The position numbers and the translations under genes were made by a program. Positions 8,897 through 17,321 of a stretch of 64,000 nucleotides of DNA are shown here, piece by piece. The notes below the pieces were generated by a model. That model was given only the letters and a program-made list of their open reading frames with translations, made no database searches and was not told the DNA's origin. The first letter of the stretch is position 1; every line of letters starts with the position of its first letter. Origin of the DNA: Lachnospiraceae bacterium (GTDB lineage: Bacteria; Bacillota; Clostridia; Lachnospirales; Lachnospiraceae); contig JAFSLV010000015.1 of the NCBI GenBank assembly GCA_017448245.1, positions 1-64,000 on the forward strand, read 5' to 3'.

Positions 8897-9900
8897 TACA
8901 GCAGATGTGCCCTCATTTCTTCCGGAGAAAGTGGGGAGAGGTATGCCGGTGCGATATCAAATACCGTCATCGCGCCGCTCTTTCCCTCTTCGTTCAGACG
9001 CGCGATGGCGCGTGCATAGGCAACCAGCACCGAGCCGGTAAATTCCGGATTGGAATCCAGTTTTAAGGAGTATTCGATGACGTGTCGGTGTGCCCTGTCC
9101 CTGCCTGTTGCGCCCGTTCGGATGACACTGCCCCCGTGCGGCATGCCGGCATGATCCCTGTCCATCTCCTCCTGCGTGATAAACGTCACGGTCGTATCAT
9201 ACTCCGCAAAGTAATTGGGCATGGTTTTGATCTCCTGCTCGATTCTTTGCTTTTCCTCCGCCGTATCGCTCTCTTTGGTCACGACCACAAAGCATTCTCT
9301 TACGTGCTTTTCCCTGGTTGTCAGCATGGGCTCTGCGCCGCTCCTTGCAAGATCCAGCGCCCGCTCCTGCGGAACGGTATACTGTCTGGCATCCTTGACA
9401 CCCCGGATCCTGCGGATCGCATCGGAATGTCCCTGTGAGACCCCCTTTCCCCAAAAGGTGTAGTCCGCGCCGTCCGGGAGGATGGACGATGCATAGAGGC
9501 GGTTTAAGGAAAAAAGACCGGGGTCCCAGCCGCACGAGATCAGCGCGCATTTACCGGCAGACTTTGCCGCCGTATCCACGGTCTGAAAATGCTCCGGGAT
9601 CCTTGCGTGCGTATCAAACGAATCGACCACATTGTAATGTGCGGCATATAATGGCGTCTGCTCCGGAAGATCAAAAGCACTGCCCCCGCAAAGAAGCAGT
9701 ACATCGAGCATCTGCTTTTCTTTTGTCAGCGCATCCATGGTCAGTACCGTGACGCCTTCCGTCCCAGTCCGGATGCTGTCCGGGTCTCTTCTGGTAAAAA
9801 CGCTTGTCAGTACCATATCCTTTTGCTGTGCGATGGCGCTCTCCGCCCCGCGGGCGAGATTGCCGTATCCGGCGATTCCGATTTTTATTTTTTTAAGCAT
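8896..9900 (-). CDS. ddh: meso-Diaminopimelate D-dehydrogenase
   Basis: 334 residues. This NADPH-dependent enzyme makes meso-diaminopimelate from tetrahydrodipicolinate and ammonia in one step, feeding lysine and peptidoglycan synthesis. An N-terminal Rossmann motif is seen in IGIAGYGNLARGAE. The dehydrogenase core has CGWDPGLFSLNRLYA and the C-terminal part HGGSVIRTGATG and LDSNPEFTGSVLVAYARA, all typical. I placed the start at the ATG at 9900, which has AAGGGGA just upstream. An in-frame GTG at 9927 would add nine residues but would sit only 2-3 nt from the predicted transcription start. It is the first gene of a seven-gene run. Confidence 0.93.
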   Translation of the reverse strand: MLKKIKIGIAGYGNLARGAESAIAQQKDMVLTSVFTRRDPDSIRTGTEGVTVLTMDALTKEKQMLDVLLLCGGSAFDLPEQTPLYAAHYNVVDSFDTHARIPEHFQTVDTAAKSAGKCALISCGWDPGLFSLNRLYASSILPDGADYTFWGKGVSQGHSDAIRRIRGVKDARQYTVPQERALDLARSGAEPMLTTREKHVRECFVVVTKESDTAEEKQRIEQEIKTMPNYFAEYDTTVTFITQEEMDRDHAGMPHGGSVIRTGATGRDRAHRHVIEYSLKLDSNPEFTGSVLVAYARAIARLNEEGKSGAMTVFDIAPAYLSPLSPEEMRAHLL

Positions 9901-9935
9901 GGGATCCCCTTTCTTTTCAGTTGTCACACCCGTCT

Positions 9936-9941
9936 ATTATA
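9936..9941 (-). promoter_or_regulatory. -10 box of the ddh operon
   Basis: TATAAT on the minus strand, 36 nt upstream of the ddh ATG. The -35 region is poor. The predicted start near 9929 gives a leader of about 29 nt with the Shine-Dalgarno AAGGGGA. Confidence 0.6.
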
Positions 9942-9997
9942 TCACGAAATACCCGCCTTTGTTTATCCGTAACGCTTACGCCGCTCCTCCCCGATGT

Positions 9998-10010
9998 ATG
10001 GACAGTCCAT
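9998..10010. promoter_or_regulatory. Palindromic operator candidate over the galK -35
   Basis: ATGGAC-A-GTCCAT is a perfect 13-bp inverted repeat covering the whole -35 hexamer of the galK promoter. A repressor bound here would block RNA polymerase. No regulator gene lies adjacent. Confidence 0.5.
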
Positions 10011-10027
10011 TTTTCCTGTGCTATACT
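9999..10027 (+). promoter_or_regulatory. galK promoter
   Basis: TGGACA, a 17-nt spacer, then TATACT preceded by TGc (extended -10). It fits a housekeeping sigma-70/sigma-A promoter and gives a leader of about 34 nt before galK. Confidence 0.75.
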
Positions 10028-10067
10028 TTGCCTGATACCGGTGTCATGTTGTAGTGAGGTGTTTCAG

Positions 10068-11318
10068 ATGTATCTTCCGGAACCCGAAACGCTTTCCCGT
10101 GTTTACGGCGAAAAGGCAGGAGAAGCCGCGACCCGTTTCCGGTCTCTTTCTGCCCGTTTTTCGGAATGCTTCGGGGGCGCGTCCCCCGCAGGTTTTTTTT
10201 CCTCGCCCGGACGTGCGGAGATCATCGGCAATCACGTCGATCATAACGGCGGTCAGGTGCTTGCGGCATCGATCACGCTCGATACGATCTGTTGTGCCGC
10301 CCCCAATAACGAGGGACGGGTACGCATCTTTTCCGAAGGCTATCATGATCCGATAGACATCCGGGTTTCCTCGCTGGGGGACGTGCCGCGCTGCCGGGGT
10401 TCTTTATCCCTGACGGCGGGTCTCATCGACGGCCTCCTGCGCGAAGGATTCCGTTGTGCGGGATTTGATGCCTGTGTGTCGAGCAATGTCATCCCTTCGG
10501 CGGGCGTTTCCTCCTCCGCATCCTACGAAATGCTGATTGCAACCGTCATCAGCGAGCTCTTCAACGACGGAAGGCTGACCCTTTCCCAAAAGGCACATGC
10601 GGGACAGTATGCCGAAAATGTCTGGTGGGAAAAAGCCTCCGGGTTGATGGACCAGATGGCCTGCGCGCACGGCGGTACGGTGCTTTTTGATTTTAAAGAC
10701 GAAGTCACGGCCGAGCCCGTTGACTTTACGTTTGACGACATCGGCTGCGACATGATTCTTGTCAACAGCGGCAAGGGGCATGCGGATCTGAGCAGGGAAT
10801 ACTCCTCGGTTCCCGGAGAAATGCACTACATCGCTTCGCTGCTGCATAAGAACAATCTCTCGGAAACAACCTGTGAAGATATCCTGTCCCTTCTGACAAA
10901 GAGAGCGCAGACAGACGATGCGTGCGACCGCGCTTTTTTACGTGCGCTTCACTACCATGCGGAGTGTAAGCGCGTCCGTGAGGCGGCGGATGCGATCCGT
11001 GCGGGACACAAGGAAGTACTGCTTCCGCTCATCACCGCTTCCGGCAATTCCTCCTGGAAGTGGCTGCAGAGCTGCTATGTCCCCGGCACCGCGTCCGAAC
11101 AGCCGGTGGCCGTGATGCTGGCGCTGACAGAGACCTTTTTGAGCGCACATCCGGGCGGCGCCTGCAGGATCAACGGCGGAGGCTTTGGCGGTGTGGCGAT
11201 GTGCGTCCTCCCCAAAGAAGATACCGCCGCTTATGTCGATTTTATGACACCTTATGCAGGCAGGGAACAGATCCACGTGATGGATATACGTCCCACGGGC
11301 GCCCTGCGCCTTGGGTGA
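10068..11318 (+). CDS. galK: Galactokinase (GHMP kinase family)
   Basis: 416 residues. It phosphorylates galactose with ATP to galactose-1-phosphate in the Leloir pathway. Signature regions are present in slightly variant form: SPGRAEIIGNHVDHNGG (galactokinase signature), VIPSAGVSSSASYE (GHMP ATP-binding loop), WEKASGLMDQMACAHGG with the expected catalytic Asp in MDQ, and C-terminal GGGFGGVAMCVLP. The frame is open 49 codons upstream, but the family start fits the ATG at 10068, which has GTGAGGTG upstream. It is followed 13 nt later by a galactose-binding protein gene, which supports the sugar assignment. No galT or galE is in the window. Confidence 0.88.
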   Translation: MYLPEPETLSRVYGEKAGEAATRFRSLSARFSECFGGASPAGFFSSPGRAEIIGNHVDHNGGQVLAASITLDTICCAAPNNEGRVRIFSEGYHDPIDIRVSSLGDVPRCRGSLSLTAGLIDGLLREGFRCAGFDACVSSNVIPSAGVSSSASYEMLIATVISELFNDGRLTLSQKAHAGQYAENVWWEKASGLMDQMACAHGGTVLFDFKDEVTAEPVDFTFDDIGCDMILVNSGKGHADLSREYSSVPGEMHYIASLLHKNNLSETTCEDILSLLTKRAQTDDACDRAFLRALHYHAECKRVREAADAIRAGHKEVLLPLITASGNSSWKWLQSCYVPGTASEQPVAVMLALTETFLSAHPGGACRINGGGFGGVAMCVLPKEDTAAYVDFMTPYAGREQIHVMDIRPTGALRLG

Positions 11319-11331
11319 GAAAGGATCCTTT

Positions 11332-12561
11332 ATGAGAAAATCCGTAAGGCTCCTGTCCGTTCTTCTTATCCTGTGTCTCCTGACCGGTGCCTGCGCCGGC
11401 GGACGCCGCGCCGCAAGCCGGACGGCTCCGTCCGTTCCCTCACCCGGAAGCCCTGCCTCTCACGCTCCGGCCGGCGGAGAAGATACGGATGACGGTAATA
11501 CTGCCGCCTACACGGTATCGATTGAAAAAGACGATGCCTTTACGGTCGGCGTATTCTATTATTCCTTTGCGGATGCCTACATATCCTCTCTTCGTCCGCT
11601 TCTTGAAGGTGCGCTCGATAACCGCGGGATTTCTTATCAGATCTTTGACGGCACCAATAATCAGGTCACACAAAACGCACAGATCGACGCCTGCGTATCC
11701 GGCGGCTATGATCTTCTGATCGTCAATCTCGTCACCAGCGGCTATGCGGATGTGGCCGAGGAGGTGATCCGGATGGCCGACGGGATCCCCGTCATCTTTT
11801 TTAACCGTGCGATCGAGCCGGACGGGGAAGAGGGCGTTCTTCTCAACATGTACGACAACATCTGCTTTGTCGGAACGGATGCACCGGAAGCGGGACATCT
11901 GCAGGGACAGATGATCGGGGAATATCTGCTTGCCCGTTACGACGAGACGGATCTCAACCGCGACGGCGTCATCTCTTATGCCATGTTCAAGGGAGAGGAG
12001 GCCAATGTCGAGGCCATCTACCGCACGCGCTACAGTGTGGAGGATGCGGATGAGCTGTTGCGGGATGCGGGATATCCTGCGCTTTCCTTCTTTGACCCCG
12101 CAAACGAAAACCGCTACCAGGTTGATCTGCAGGGCTCCTGGTCGGAGCAGGCCGCTTTCGATTACATGAGCGCCAATCTTGCCTCCTTTAACGAAGAAAA
12201 CGGCAATATGATCGAGCTTGTGATCTGCAATAACGACGATATGGCCAAGGGAGCGGTGCATGCATTGCAGGTGGCAGGGTATAATACGGGCAGCTCGAAG
12301 GATCCGGTAATCCCGGTATTCGGCGTGGATGCCACCGAAAGCGCACAGTCAATGATCGAACAGGGGACGATGACGGGCACGGTCCGGCAGGATGCCGCAG
12401 GGATGGCGCTTTGTGTGGCCGACGTTACCGTAAATCTGATCGACGGTATGACCATGAAGGAAGCGATTGCCACGGTCGCTGCGAGAAATCCCTCCTACAC
12501 CGTTGCCGCGGGAATTCCCGTAAAACTCTTTATTGCCTATGCACCGTATACCGGACAATAA
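11332..12561 (+). CDS. Galactose/glucose-binding lipoprotein, MglB-like
   Basis: 409 residues, periplasmic-binding-protein type 1 fold. The signal peptide ends in the lipobox LTGAC, so the protein is anchored to the outer face of the membrane. After a Ser/Pro/Gly-rich linker the mature domain begins near DAFTVGVFYYSFADAY. A calcium-site motif DETDLNRDGVISYAMFKGE closely matches the Ca-binding loop of MglB, which points to D-galactose or glucose as ligand. It lies between galK and thrH on the plus strand. The only import permease and ATPase nearby (mmsA-mmsB) is convergent and has its own binding protein, so this may be an orphan receptor sharing that transporter. Confidence 0.87.
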   Translation: MRKSVRLLSVLLILCLLTGACAGGRRAASRTAPSVPSPGSPASHAPAGGEDTDDGNTAAYTVSIEKDDAFTVGVFYYSFADAYISSLRPLLEGALDNRGISYQIFDGTNNQVTQNAQIDACVSGGYDLLIVNLVTSGYADVAEEVIRMADGIPVIFFNRAIEPDGEEGVLLNMYDNICFVGTDAPEAGHLQGQMIGEYLLARYDETDLNRDGVISYAMFKGEEANVEAIYRTRYSVEDADELLRDAGYPALSFFDPANENRYQVDLQGSWSEQAAFDYMSANLASFNEENGNMIELVICNNDDMAKGAVHALQVAGYNTGSSKDPVIPVFGVDATESAQSMIEQGTMTGTVRQDAAGMALCVADVTVNLIDGMTMKEAIATVAARNPSYTVAAGIPVKLFIAYAPYTGQ

Positions 12562-12575
12562 GAAAGGAAGCTGTG

Positions 12576-13178
12576 ATGGAAGTTGTATGTCTTGATCTCG
12601 AAGGAGTACTGGTTCCCGAAATATGGATTGCGTTTGCCGAAGCGAGCGGCATCCCCGAATTGAAGCGCACGACGCGGGACGAACCCGACTACGAAAAGCT
12701 GATGCGCTACCGCATCGGTATCTTAAAGGAACACGGGCTCGGCTTAAAAGAAATCAAAGAAACGATCGCAAAGGTCTTTCCGATGGAAGGCGCAAAGGAG
12801 TTTCTTGACGAGCTCAGAAGCGTGACTCAGGTACTGATCCTGAGCGACACCTTTACGCAGTTTGCGGGACCTTTGATGGAAAAGCTCGGATATCCTACCA
12901 TCTTTTGCAACGAACTGACCGTTGCCGATCACGGGGAGATCACGGGATTTAAGAGAAGATGCGAAGACGGAAAGAGAGCCACTGTCCGGGCACTGCAGTC
13001 GGTCGGTCTTGAGACGATCGCGGCGGGGGATTCCTTTAACGACCTCGGGATGATCGAAGCGTCAAAGGCGGGGTTTTTGTTCCGCTCCACCGACGCCATC
13101 AAGGCCGCGCATCCGGAACTCCCCGCCTTTGAAACCTATGACGAACTGCTCGCGGCAATCCGCCGTGTGATCGGGTGA
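12576..13178 (+). CDS. thrH: ThrH-type phosphoserine phosphatase / homoserine phosphotransferase
   Basis: 200 residues, HAD superfamily. The N-terminus CLDLEGVLVPEIWIAFAE is nearly the same as in Pseudomonas ThrH, and TTRDEPDYEKLM, ILKEHGLGL and ILSDTF follow the family closely. The last HAD motif is AAGDSFNDLGMI. ThrH hydrolyses phosphoserine and can transfer the phosphate to homoserine, linking serine and threonine synthesis. The start is the ATG at 12576 with AAAGGAAG upstream; the longer open frame overlaps the binding-protein gene and is not needed. The 3' end meets mmsB tail to tail with a 5-nt gap. Confidence 0.9.
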   Translation: MEVVCLDLEGVLVPEIWIAFAEASGIPELKRTTRDEPDYEKLMRYRIGILKEHGLGLKEIKETIAKVFPMEGAKEFLDELRSVTQVLILSDTFTQFAGPLMEKLGYPTIFCNELTVADHGEITGFKRRCEDGKRATVRALQSVGLETIAAGDSFNDLGMIEASKAGFLFRSTDAIKAAHPELPAFETYDELLAAIRRVIG

Positions 13179-13183
13179 ACGCT

Positions 13184-14380
13184 TTATTTTCCTTTTTTTC
13201 TGGTGCGTACGTCAAACGCCACGGCAATAATGAAGATGATGCCCTTAACAATATACTGGTAAGAGATATCCACCTTCATCAGATTCAGGCCGTTGGTCAG
13301 TGACATGATGACAAAGGTACCGATGATGGCATTGGTTACCTTGCCGACACCGCCGGACACCGCGGTACCGCCGATATAGGAAGACGCAATCGCGTCCAGC
13401 TCAAACGAGACACCCGCCTGCGGCGTTGCGGAGGATAAGCGTGACGTATACAAAATGCCGCTCAGCGCCGCAAGCAGTGACATGGAACAGAACGCAAACT
13501 GCGTCACGAGCTTGACATTCACGCCGGACAGTTCCGCTGCCTGGTCGTTGCCGCCGATGCCGTAGATATACCGGCCAAGCTTGGTTTTGCTGAGCATAAA
13601 TGTATAGATGGCCAGCACCACGCCGACGATCACGGCGCTCCAGGGCAGTCCCTTATAGGCGGCCAGCACATAGGCCACCAGCATGATCACCGCCGCTACC
13701 AGTACCATTCCCGTTACAAAGATCGGCATGGATACCACTTCAAAATTGTATTTCAGTTTGTTTTTTCTTGCGCGCAGCTGTGAGACCACCATGGCGACAA
13801 CGGCGATGATGCCGATCAGCAGCGTCACCACATGCAGTCCCGGCTCCTCGTGTGACACGATGTCCGGGATAAAGTCGTTACACAGCGCAAGGAAACCCTT
13901 CTGACTCACCACGATGGTTCCCGTTTTGGCAAGCGCCAGAGACAAAAGACCGCGGAAGATAAACATGCCCGCGAGGGTCGTCACAAAGGCCGGCACGCCC
14001 AGTCGCATGACCAGTGTTCCCTGATATAATCCGATCATCAGACCGATGGCCAAAACGATCAGAATCGCCAGCCACTCGTTGACGCCGTACCGCTGCATCA
14101 GTACCGCCGCAATCGCTCCCGTAAATCCGGCCACATAGCCGACACTTAAGTCGATATGCTTGAGGATCAGGATCAGCGTCATGCCGATCGCCAGAACGGC
14201 CACATAGGCCGCCTGGTTAAACAGATTGGAGATATTGGAGGCCCTGAAAAATTTGCCGCCCGACCAGATCTGAAACACCAGCATGATCACGACCAGTGCG
14301 ATGTACATCATGTAGCTTTTGATATTTGCCTTCAGCAGCTGTGCGATTTCTGCTCCGACAGATTTTTTTTCGTTTTGCAT
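13184..14380 (-). CDS. mmsB: Multiple-monosaccharide ABC transporter, permease
   Basis: 398 residues with about ten membrane helices, of the RbsC/XylH/GguB permease family (BPD_transp_2). Family features include GMTLILILKHIDLSVGYV, GTLVMRLGVPAFVTTLAG and IGTFVIMSLTNGLNLM. It forms the channel of the importer with MmsA and receives sugar from the ChvE-like protein. I chose the ATG at 14380 because the GTG 12 nt upstream is too close to the Shine-Dalgarno GGGAGG. Gene order chvE-mmsA-mmsB on one strand is the standard order of this system in Clostridia and Agrobacterium. Confidence 0.93.
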   Translation of the reverse strand: MQNEKKSVGAEIAQLLKANIKSYMMYIALVVIMLVFQIWSGGKFFRASNISNLFNQAAYVAVLAIGMTLILILKHIDLSVGYVAGFTGAIAAVLMQRYGVNEWLAILIVLAIGLMIGLYQGTLVMRLGVPAFVTTLAGMFIFRGLLSLALAKTGTIVVSQKGFLALCNDFIPDIVSHEEPGLHVVTLLIGIIAVVAMVVSQLRARKNKLKYNFEVVSMPIFVTGMVLVAAVIMLVAYVLAAYKGLPWSAVIVGVVLAIYTFMLSKTKLGRYIYGIGGNDQAAELSGVNVKLVTQFAFCSMSLLAALSGILYTSRLSSATPQAGVSFELDAIASSYIGGTAVSGGVGKVTNAIIGTFVIMSLTNGLNLMKVDISYQYIVKGIIFIIAVAFDVRTRKKGK

Positions 14381-14398
14381 GAAGCCCGACACCTCCCT

Positions 14399-15931
14399 TT
14401 ATTTGCCTTTAATGGCCATTTCCATGACCTTTTCTTCCGTCGCATCCGCCGCATCGAGTTCCCCGGTGATCCGTCCCTCGCTCATGACATACAGGCGGTC
14501 ACTCATCCCGAGCACTTCCGGCAATTCCGATGAGATCATGATGATGCTCATTCCTTCCTCCACCATCTTGTTCATCAGTGTATAGATCTCATATTTGGCG
14601 CCGACATCGATACCTCTGGTCGGTTCATCCAGGATCAGCACCTTCGGATGCACAAAGAGCCATTTTGCGATCTGTACCTTTTGCTGGTTGCCGCCCGAAA
14701 GATTATTGACAATCTGCTCGATCGAAGGTGCCTTGATATTGATATCCTCTTTATACTGATTGGCGACCACGATCTCTTTGTTTTCATCAATCACCACACC
14801 GCTCATCAGCTCCTGCAGATTGGCGATTGTTGTATTGTACCGGATATCCTGGATCAGAATGAGTCCGTTTCCTTTGCGGTCCTCAGTGACATAGGCAAGC
14901 CCCGCATCCATGGCGTCGCGCGGATTTTTGAAAAAGTGGTTTTTTCCTTCCATCACCACTTCGCCGGACTTGATTCTGTATCCCCTGGTATTGCCAAAGA
15001 CCGCCAGCGCACATTCCGTGCGCCCCGCACCCATCAGTCCCTGCAGGCCCACGATCTCTCCGGCGCGTACGTTGAAGCTCACGTCCTTCAGAATCTCGCG
15101 TCCCGTGACCGGATCCTCCGCGGTGAGGTTTTTGACTTCGAACACAACCTCCCCCACCTTCTTTTCCGTCCGCTTCGGAAAGACATTGTCGATGCTGCGG
15201 CCCACCATATTGCGGATGATGTTTTCCTCCGATATGTCATCCGTTTTCGCATCCAGCGAGCAGATGGTCGCACCGTCGCGCAGCACGGTGATCGTATCCG
15301 CAATGGCCGTCACCTCGCGCAGTTTATGGGAGATCATGATACAGGTAATCCCGCTTTCCCTGAGTTCCTTCATCAGATTCAGAAGATTCTGCGAGTCATC
15401 TTCGTTCAGGGACGAGGTCGGTTCATCAAAGATAATCAGCTTGCAGTTTTTGGAGAGCGCCTTGGCGATTTCCACCAGCTGCTGATTGCCCGTATTGAGT
15501 CTCTTCACCGGAATGGACGGATCCACGTGGAGACGCACCTTTTCCAGCATCTCCCCCGCGCGGATGATGGTCTCGTTCCAGTCAATCTGTCTGCCCTTTG
15601 TGATTTCGTGTCCGAAATAGATATTCTCGTAGATGGGAAGTTCCGGAAACAGCGCCAGCTCCTGATAGATAATGGCAATCCCCTTGGCTTCGGAATCGGC
15701 AATATGATGAAATCTCTGGACTTCGCCTTCGTAAACGATATCGCCGTCGTAGGTGCCGTAACGCCAGACACCGGACAATACTTTCATCAGCGTACTTTTA
15801 CCGGCACCGTTTTCACCTACAAGACAGTGGATTTCTCCTTTGCGCACCTTGAAATTGACATTGTCCAATGCACGCACGCCGGGAAATTCCTTGGTGATAT
15901 TACGCATTTCAAGAATGTATTCCTGGTCCAT
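14399..15931 (-). CDS. mmsA: Multiple-monosaccharide ABC transporter, ATP-binding protein
   Basis: 510 residues with two fused nucleotide-binding domains. The first has Walker A GENGAGKST and the Walker B region IIFDEPTSSL. The second has the degenerate Walker A MGAGRTE typical of sugar ATPases such as RbsA and MglA, with signature LSGGNQQKVQIAKW and LILDEPTRGIDVG. It drives sugar import with MmsB. The ATG at 15931 has GGGAG 8 nt upstream; an in-frame TTG at 15946 lies in front of that site and is less likely. It lies downstream of chvE, from which it is separated by a hairpin at 15960-15994. Confidence 0.94.
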   Translation of the reverse strand: MDQEYILEMRNITKEFPGVRALDNVNFKVRKGEIHCLVGENGAGKSTLMKVLSGVWRYGTYDGDIVYEGEVQRFHHIADSEAKGIAIIYQELALFPELPIYENIYFGHEITKGRQIDWNETIIRAGEMLEKVRLHVDPSIPVKRLNTGNQQLVEIAKALSKNCKLIIFDEPTSSLNEDDSQNLLNLMKELRESGITCIMISHKLREVTAIADTITVLRDGATICSLDAKTDDISEENIIRNMVGRSIDNVFPKRTEKKVGEVVFEVKNLTAEDPVTGREILKDVSFNVRAGEIVGLQGLMGAGRTECALAVFGNTRGYRIKSGEVVMEGKNHFFKNPRDAMDAGLAYVTEDRKGNGLILIQDIRYNTTIANLQELMSGVVIDENKEIVVANQYKEDINIKAPSIEQIVNNLSGGNQQKVQIAKWLFVHPKVLILDEPTRGIDVGAKYEIYTLMNKMVEEGMSIIMISSELPEVLGMSDRLYVMSEGRITGELDAADATEEKVMEMAIKGK

Positions 15932-15959
15932 AAAAGATGCTCCCAACGTCTTATGGAAT

Positions 15960-15994
15960 AACCGGCCCCGCGATATTGCACCGCGGAGCCGGTT
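15960..15994 (-). terminator. Intercistronic hairpin between chvE and mmsA
   Basis: AACCGGC-C-CCGCG pairs with CGCGG-A-GCCGGTT: twelve pairs with one mismatch and a short loop. There is no T-run after it on the minus strand, so it is better read as a partial attenuator or an mRNA-stabilising stem at the 3' end of the binding-protein message than as a full terminator. Confidence 0.6.
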
Positions 15995-16020
15995 GTGTCA
16001 ATCCGTCGTTTTCGATGTCA

Positions 16021-17223
16021 TTATTCCGCAGCGTCGATATCCGCCTGCGAGAAGCTGCCGTCGGAAATCAGTCCCGGCAGAGACTCGGCATCAACAACCG
16101 TAACTTCCTCTTCCACGGACGGAACGTCCACGTTCTGGTTGTTGTAGGTCGTCGTCGTGGCAACAGAACCGCCGCTCAGGATCGCATTGACCAGATCGCA
16201 GGTGGTCACGGCCAGCGTCGAGGTGTTCTTCCACACGGTCATGGACTGCTTGCCTTCCTGGATGTACTTCAGGGAAGCCATCTCCGCATCCTGTCCGGTT
16301 ACGACATAGCTGGAAACATCACCGTCCGCCGTGAAGGCGTCCGCGATCGCGCGTGCCGTGCCGTCATTGGGGGCAAGAATGGCAACGTCGCCCTTCAGAT
16401 CGGCGTCATTGGCCACCAGGTTGCCTTCCGCAAGGGTCTTGGCCACGTTGAAATCCCAGTTGGTCGTGATGGTGCCGATGATGGTGTCAAGCGTCGCGTG
16501 ATCGGCGTCCACGTCAAGCTCCTGTCCCGCGTAAGCTTCGATTTCGGGGCAGTTGGCAACAACAAACTGTCCGCTTTCCACTGCCTTGTTCAGAACACTC
16601 CACGCACCCGCAAAGAAGATGAATGCGTTGTTGTCGGTCTTGGCGCCCGCATAGAGATACAGCGGCACACCCGTCTGTCCCTCGTAGGCATCGATCAGAT
16701 ACTGACCCTGTGCCACACCGACAGCAAAGGAATTGAAGGTAACATAGTAGTCGACCGCATCCGTGCCGGTGATCAGACGGTCATAGCATACCACCTGTAC
16801 GCCCGCATCATGTGCCTTCTGGACCGCAGCACCTGCCGCAGCCGCGTCATGCGCGCAGATAACCAGAACCTGTACGCCTTCCTCGATCAGCGCCTCTACG
16901 TTGGAGAGCTCCGTCGCGGACTGTCCCTGGGAGAACATAACCTGGGACGTGAAGCCGGCCTGTGCCAGCGCATCCGAGAAGGACTTTTCGTCCTGCAGCC
17001 ATCTGGGCTCATCCTTGGTCGGAAGAACGATACCGACCTGCACCGCGCCGTCTGCTGCCGGCGTCTCTTCGCCCGCATCCTCGCTCGATGCCGCGGGAGC
17101 TTCGCTCGATGCCGCGGGAGCCGCGCTGGATGCCGCACCGCCTGCATTGCCGCCCGAGCAGCCAGCGAGCAGTGCCATGACCATTGCCGATGCCATCAGC
17201 ATGCTTACCAGTTTCTTCTTCAT
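16021..17223 (-). CDS. chvE: ChvE-like sugar-binding lipoprotein
   Basis: 400 residues. A signal peptide with lipobox LLAGC is followed by a low-complexity Ala/Ser/Pro/Glu linker and a type 1 periplasmic-binding fold beginning near VQVGIVLPTKDEPRWLQD. Motifs such as YDRLITGTDAVDYYVTFNS, TGQDAE and the C-terminal TYNNQNVDVPS match ChvE and other multiple-monosaccharide receptors. It captures sugars outside the membrane for MmsAB. The ATG at 17223 has a strong Shine-Dalgarno (AGAGGAGG), and a full promoter is found upstream. High expression relative to mmsAB is likely because of the downstream hairpin. Confidence 0.92.
   Translation of the reverse strand: MKKKLVSMLMASAMVMALLAGCSGGNAGGAASSAAPAASSEAPAASSEDAGEETPAADGAVQVGIVLPTKDEPRWLQDEKSFSDALAQAGFTSQVMFSQGQSATELSNVEALIEEGVQVLVICAHDAAAAGAAVQKAHDAGVQVVCYDRLITGTDAVDYYVTFNSFAVGVAQGQYLIDAYEGQTGVPLYLYAGAKTDNNAFIFFAGAWSVLNKAVESGQFVVANCPEIEAYAGQELDVDADHATLDTIIGTITTNWDFNVAKTLAEGNLVANDADLKGDVAILAPNDGTARAIADAFTADGDVSSYVVTGQDAEMASLKYIQEGKQSMTVWKNTSTLAVTTCDLVNAILSGGSVATTTTYNNQNVDVPSVEEEVTVVDAESLPGLISDGSFSQADIDAAE
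17081..17143. repeat. 21-bp tandem repeat in the chvE linker
   Basis: Two near-identical copies (17081-17101 and 17102-17122, one difference) and a third diverged copy (17123-17143). Each encodes seven residues of the Ala/Ser/Pro/Glu linker after the lipid-anchored cysteine. Confidence 0.8.
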
Positions 17224-17265
17224 AATAAACCTCCTCTAATAAAAACAGATAACAGCATCCCTCAT

Positions 17266-17294
17266 ACAGTATCTTTTTTTGGTACTTTTGTCAA
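17266..17294 (-). promoter_or_regulatory. chvE promoter
   Basis: On the minus strand a consensus TTGACA (17294-17289), a 17-nt spacer and TACTGT (17271-17266). The leader is about 36 nt and ends in a strong Shine-Dalgarno. Confidence 0.75.
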
Positions 17295-17301
17295 TATTTG
17301 T

Positions 17302-17313
17302 ATTGTGCACAAT
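17302..17313. promoter_or_regulatory. 12-bp palindrome upstream of the chvE promoter
   Basis: ATTGTGCACAAT is a perfect palindrome ending 8 nt upstream of the -35. A second, shorter inverted repeat CAATA-N4-TATTG, read on the minus strand at 17305-17292, overlaps the -35. Both could bind a sugar-responsive regulator. Confidence 0.45.
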
Positions 17314-17321
17314 CGGGCGCT

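Noticed and set aside
9925-9927. Leaderless GTG start for ddh
   Set aside because: It lies about 2 nt after the predicted start site, but the ATG at 9900 has a good Shine-Dalgarno and fits the family start.
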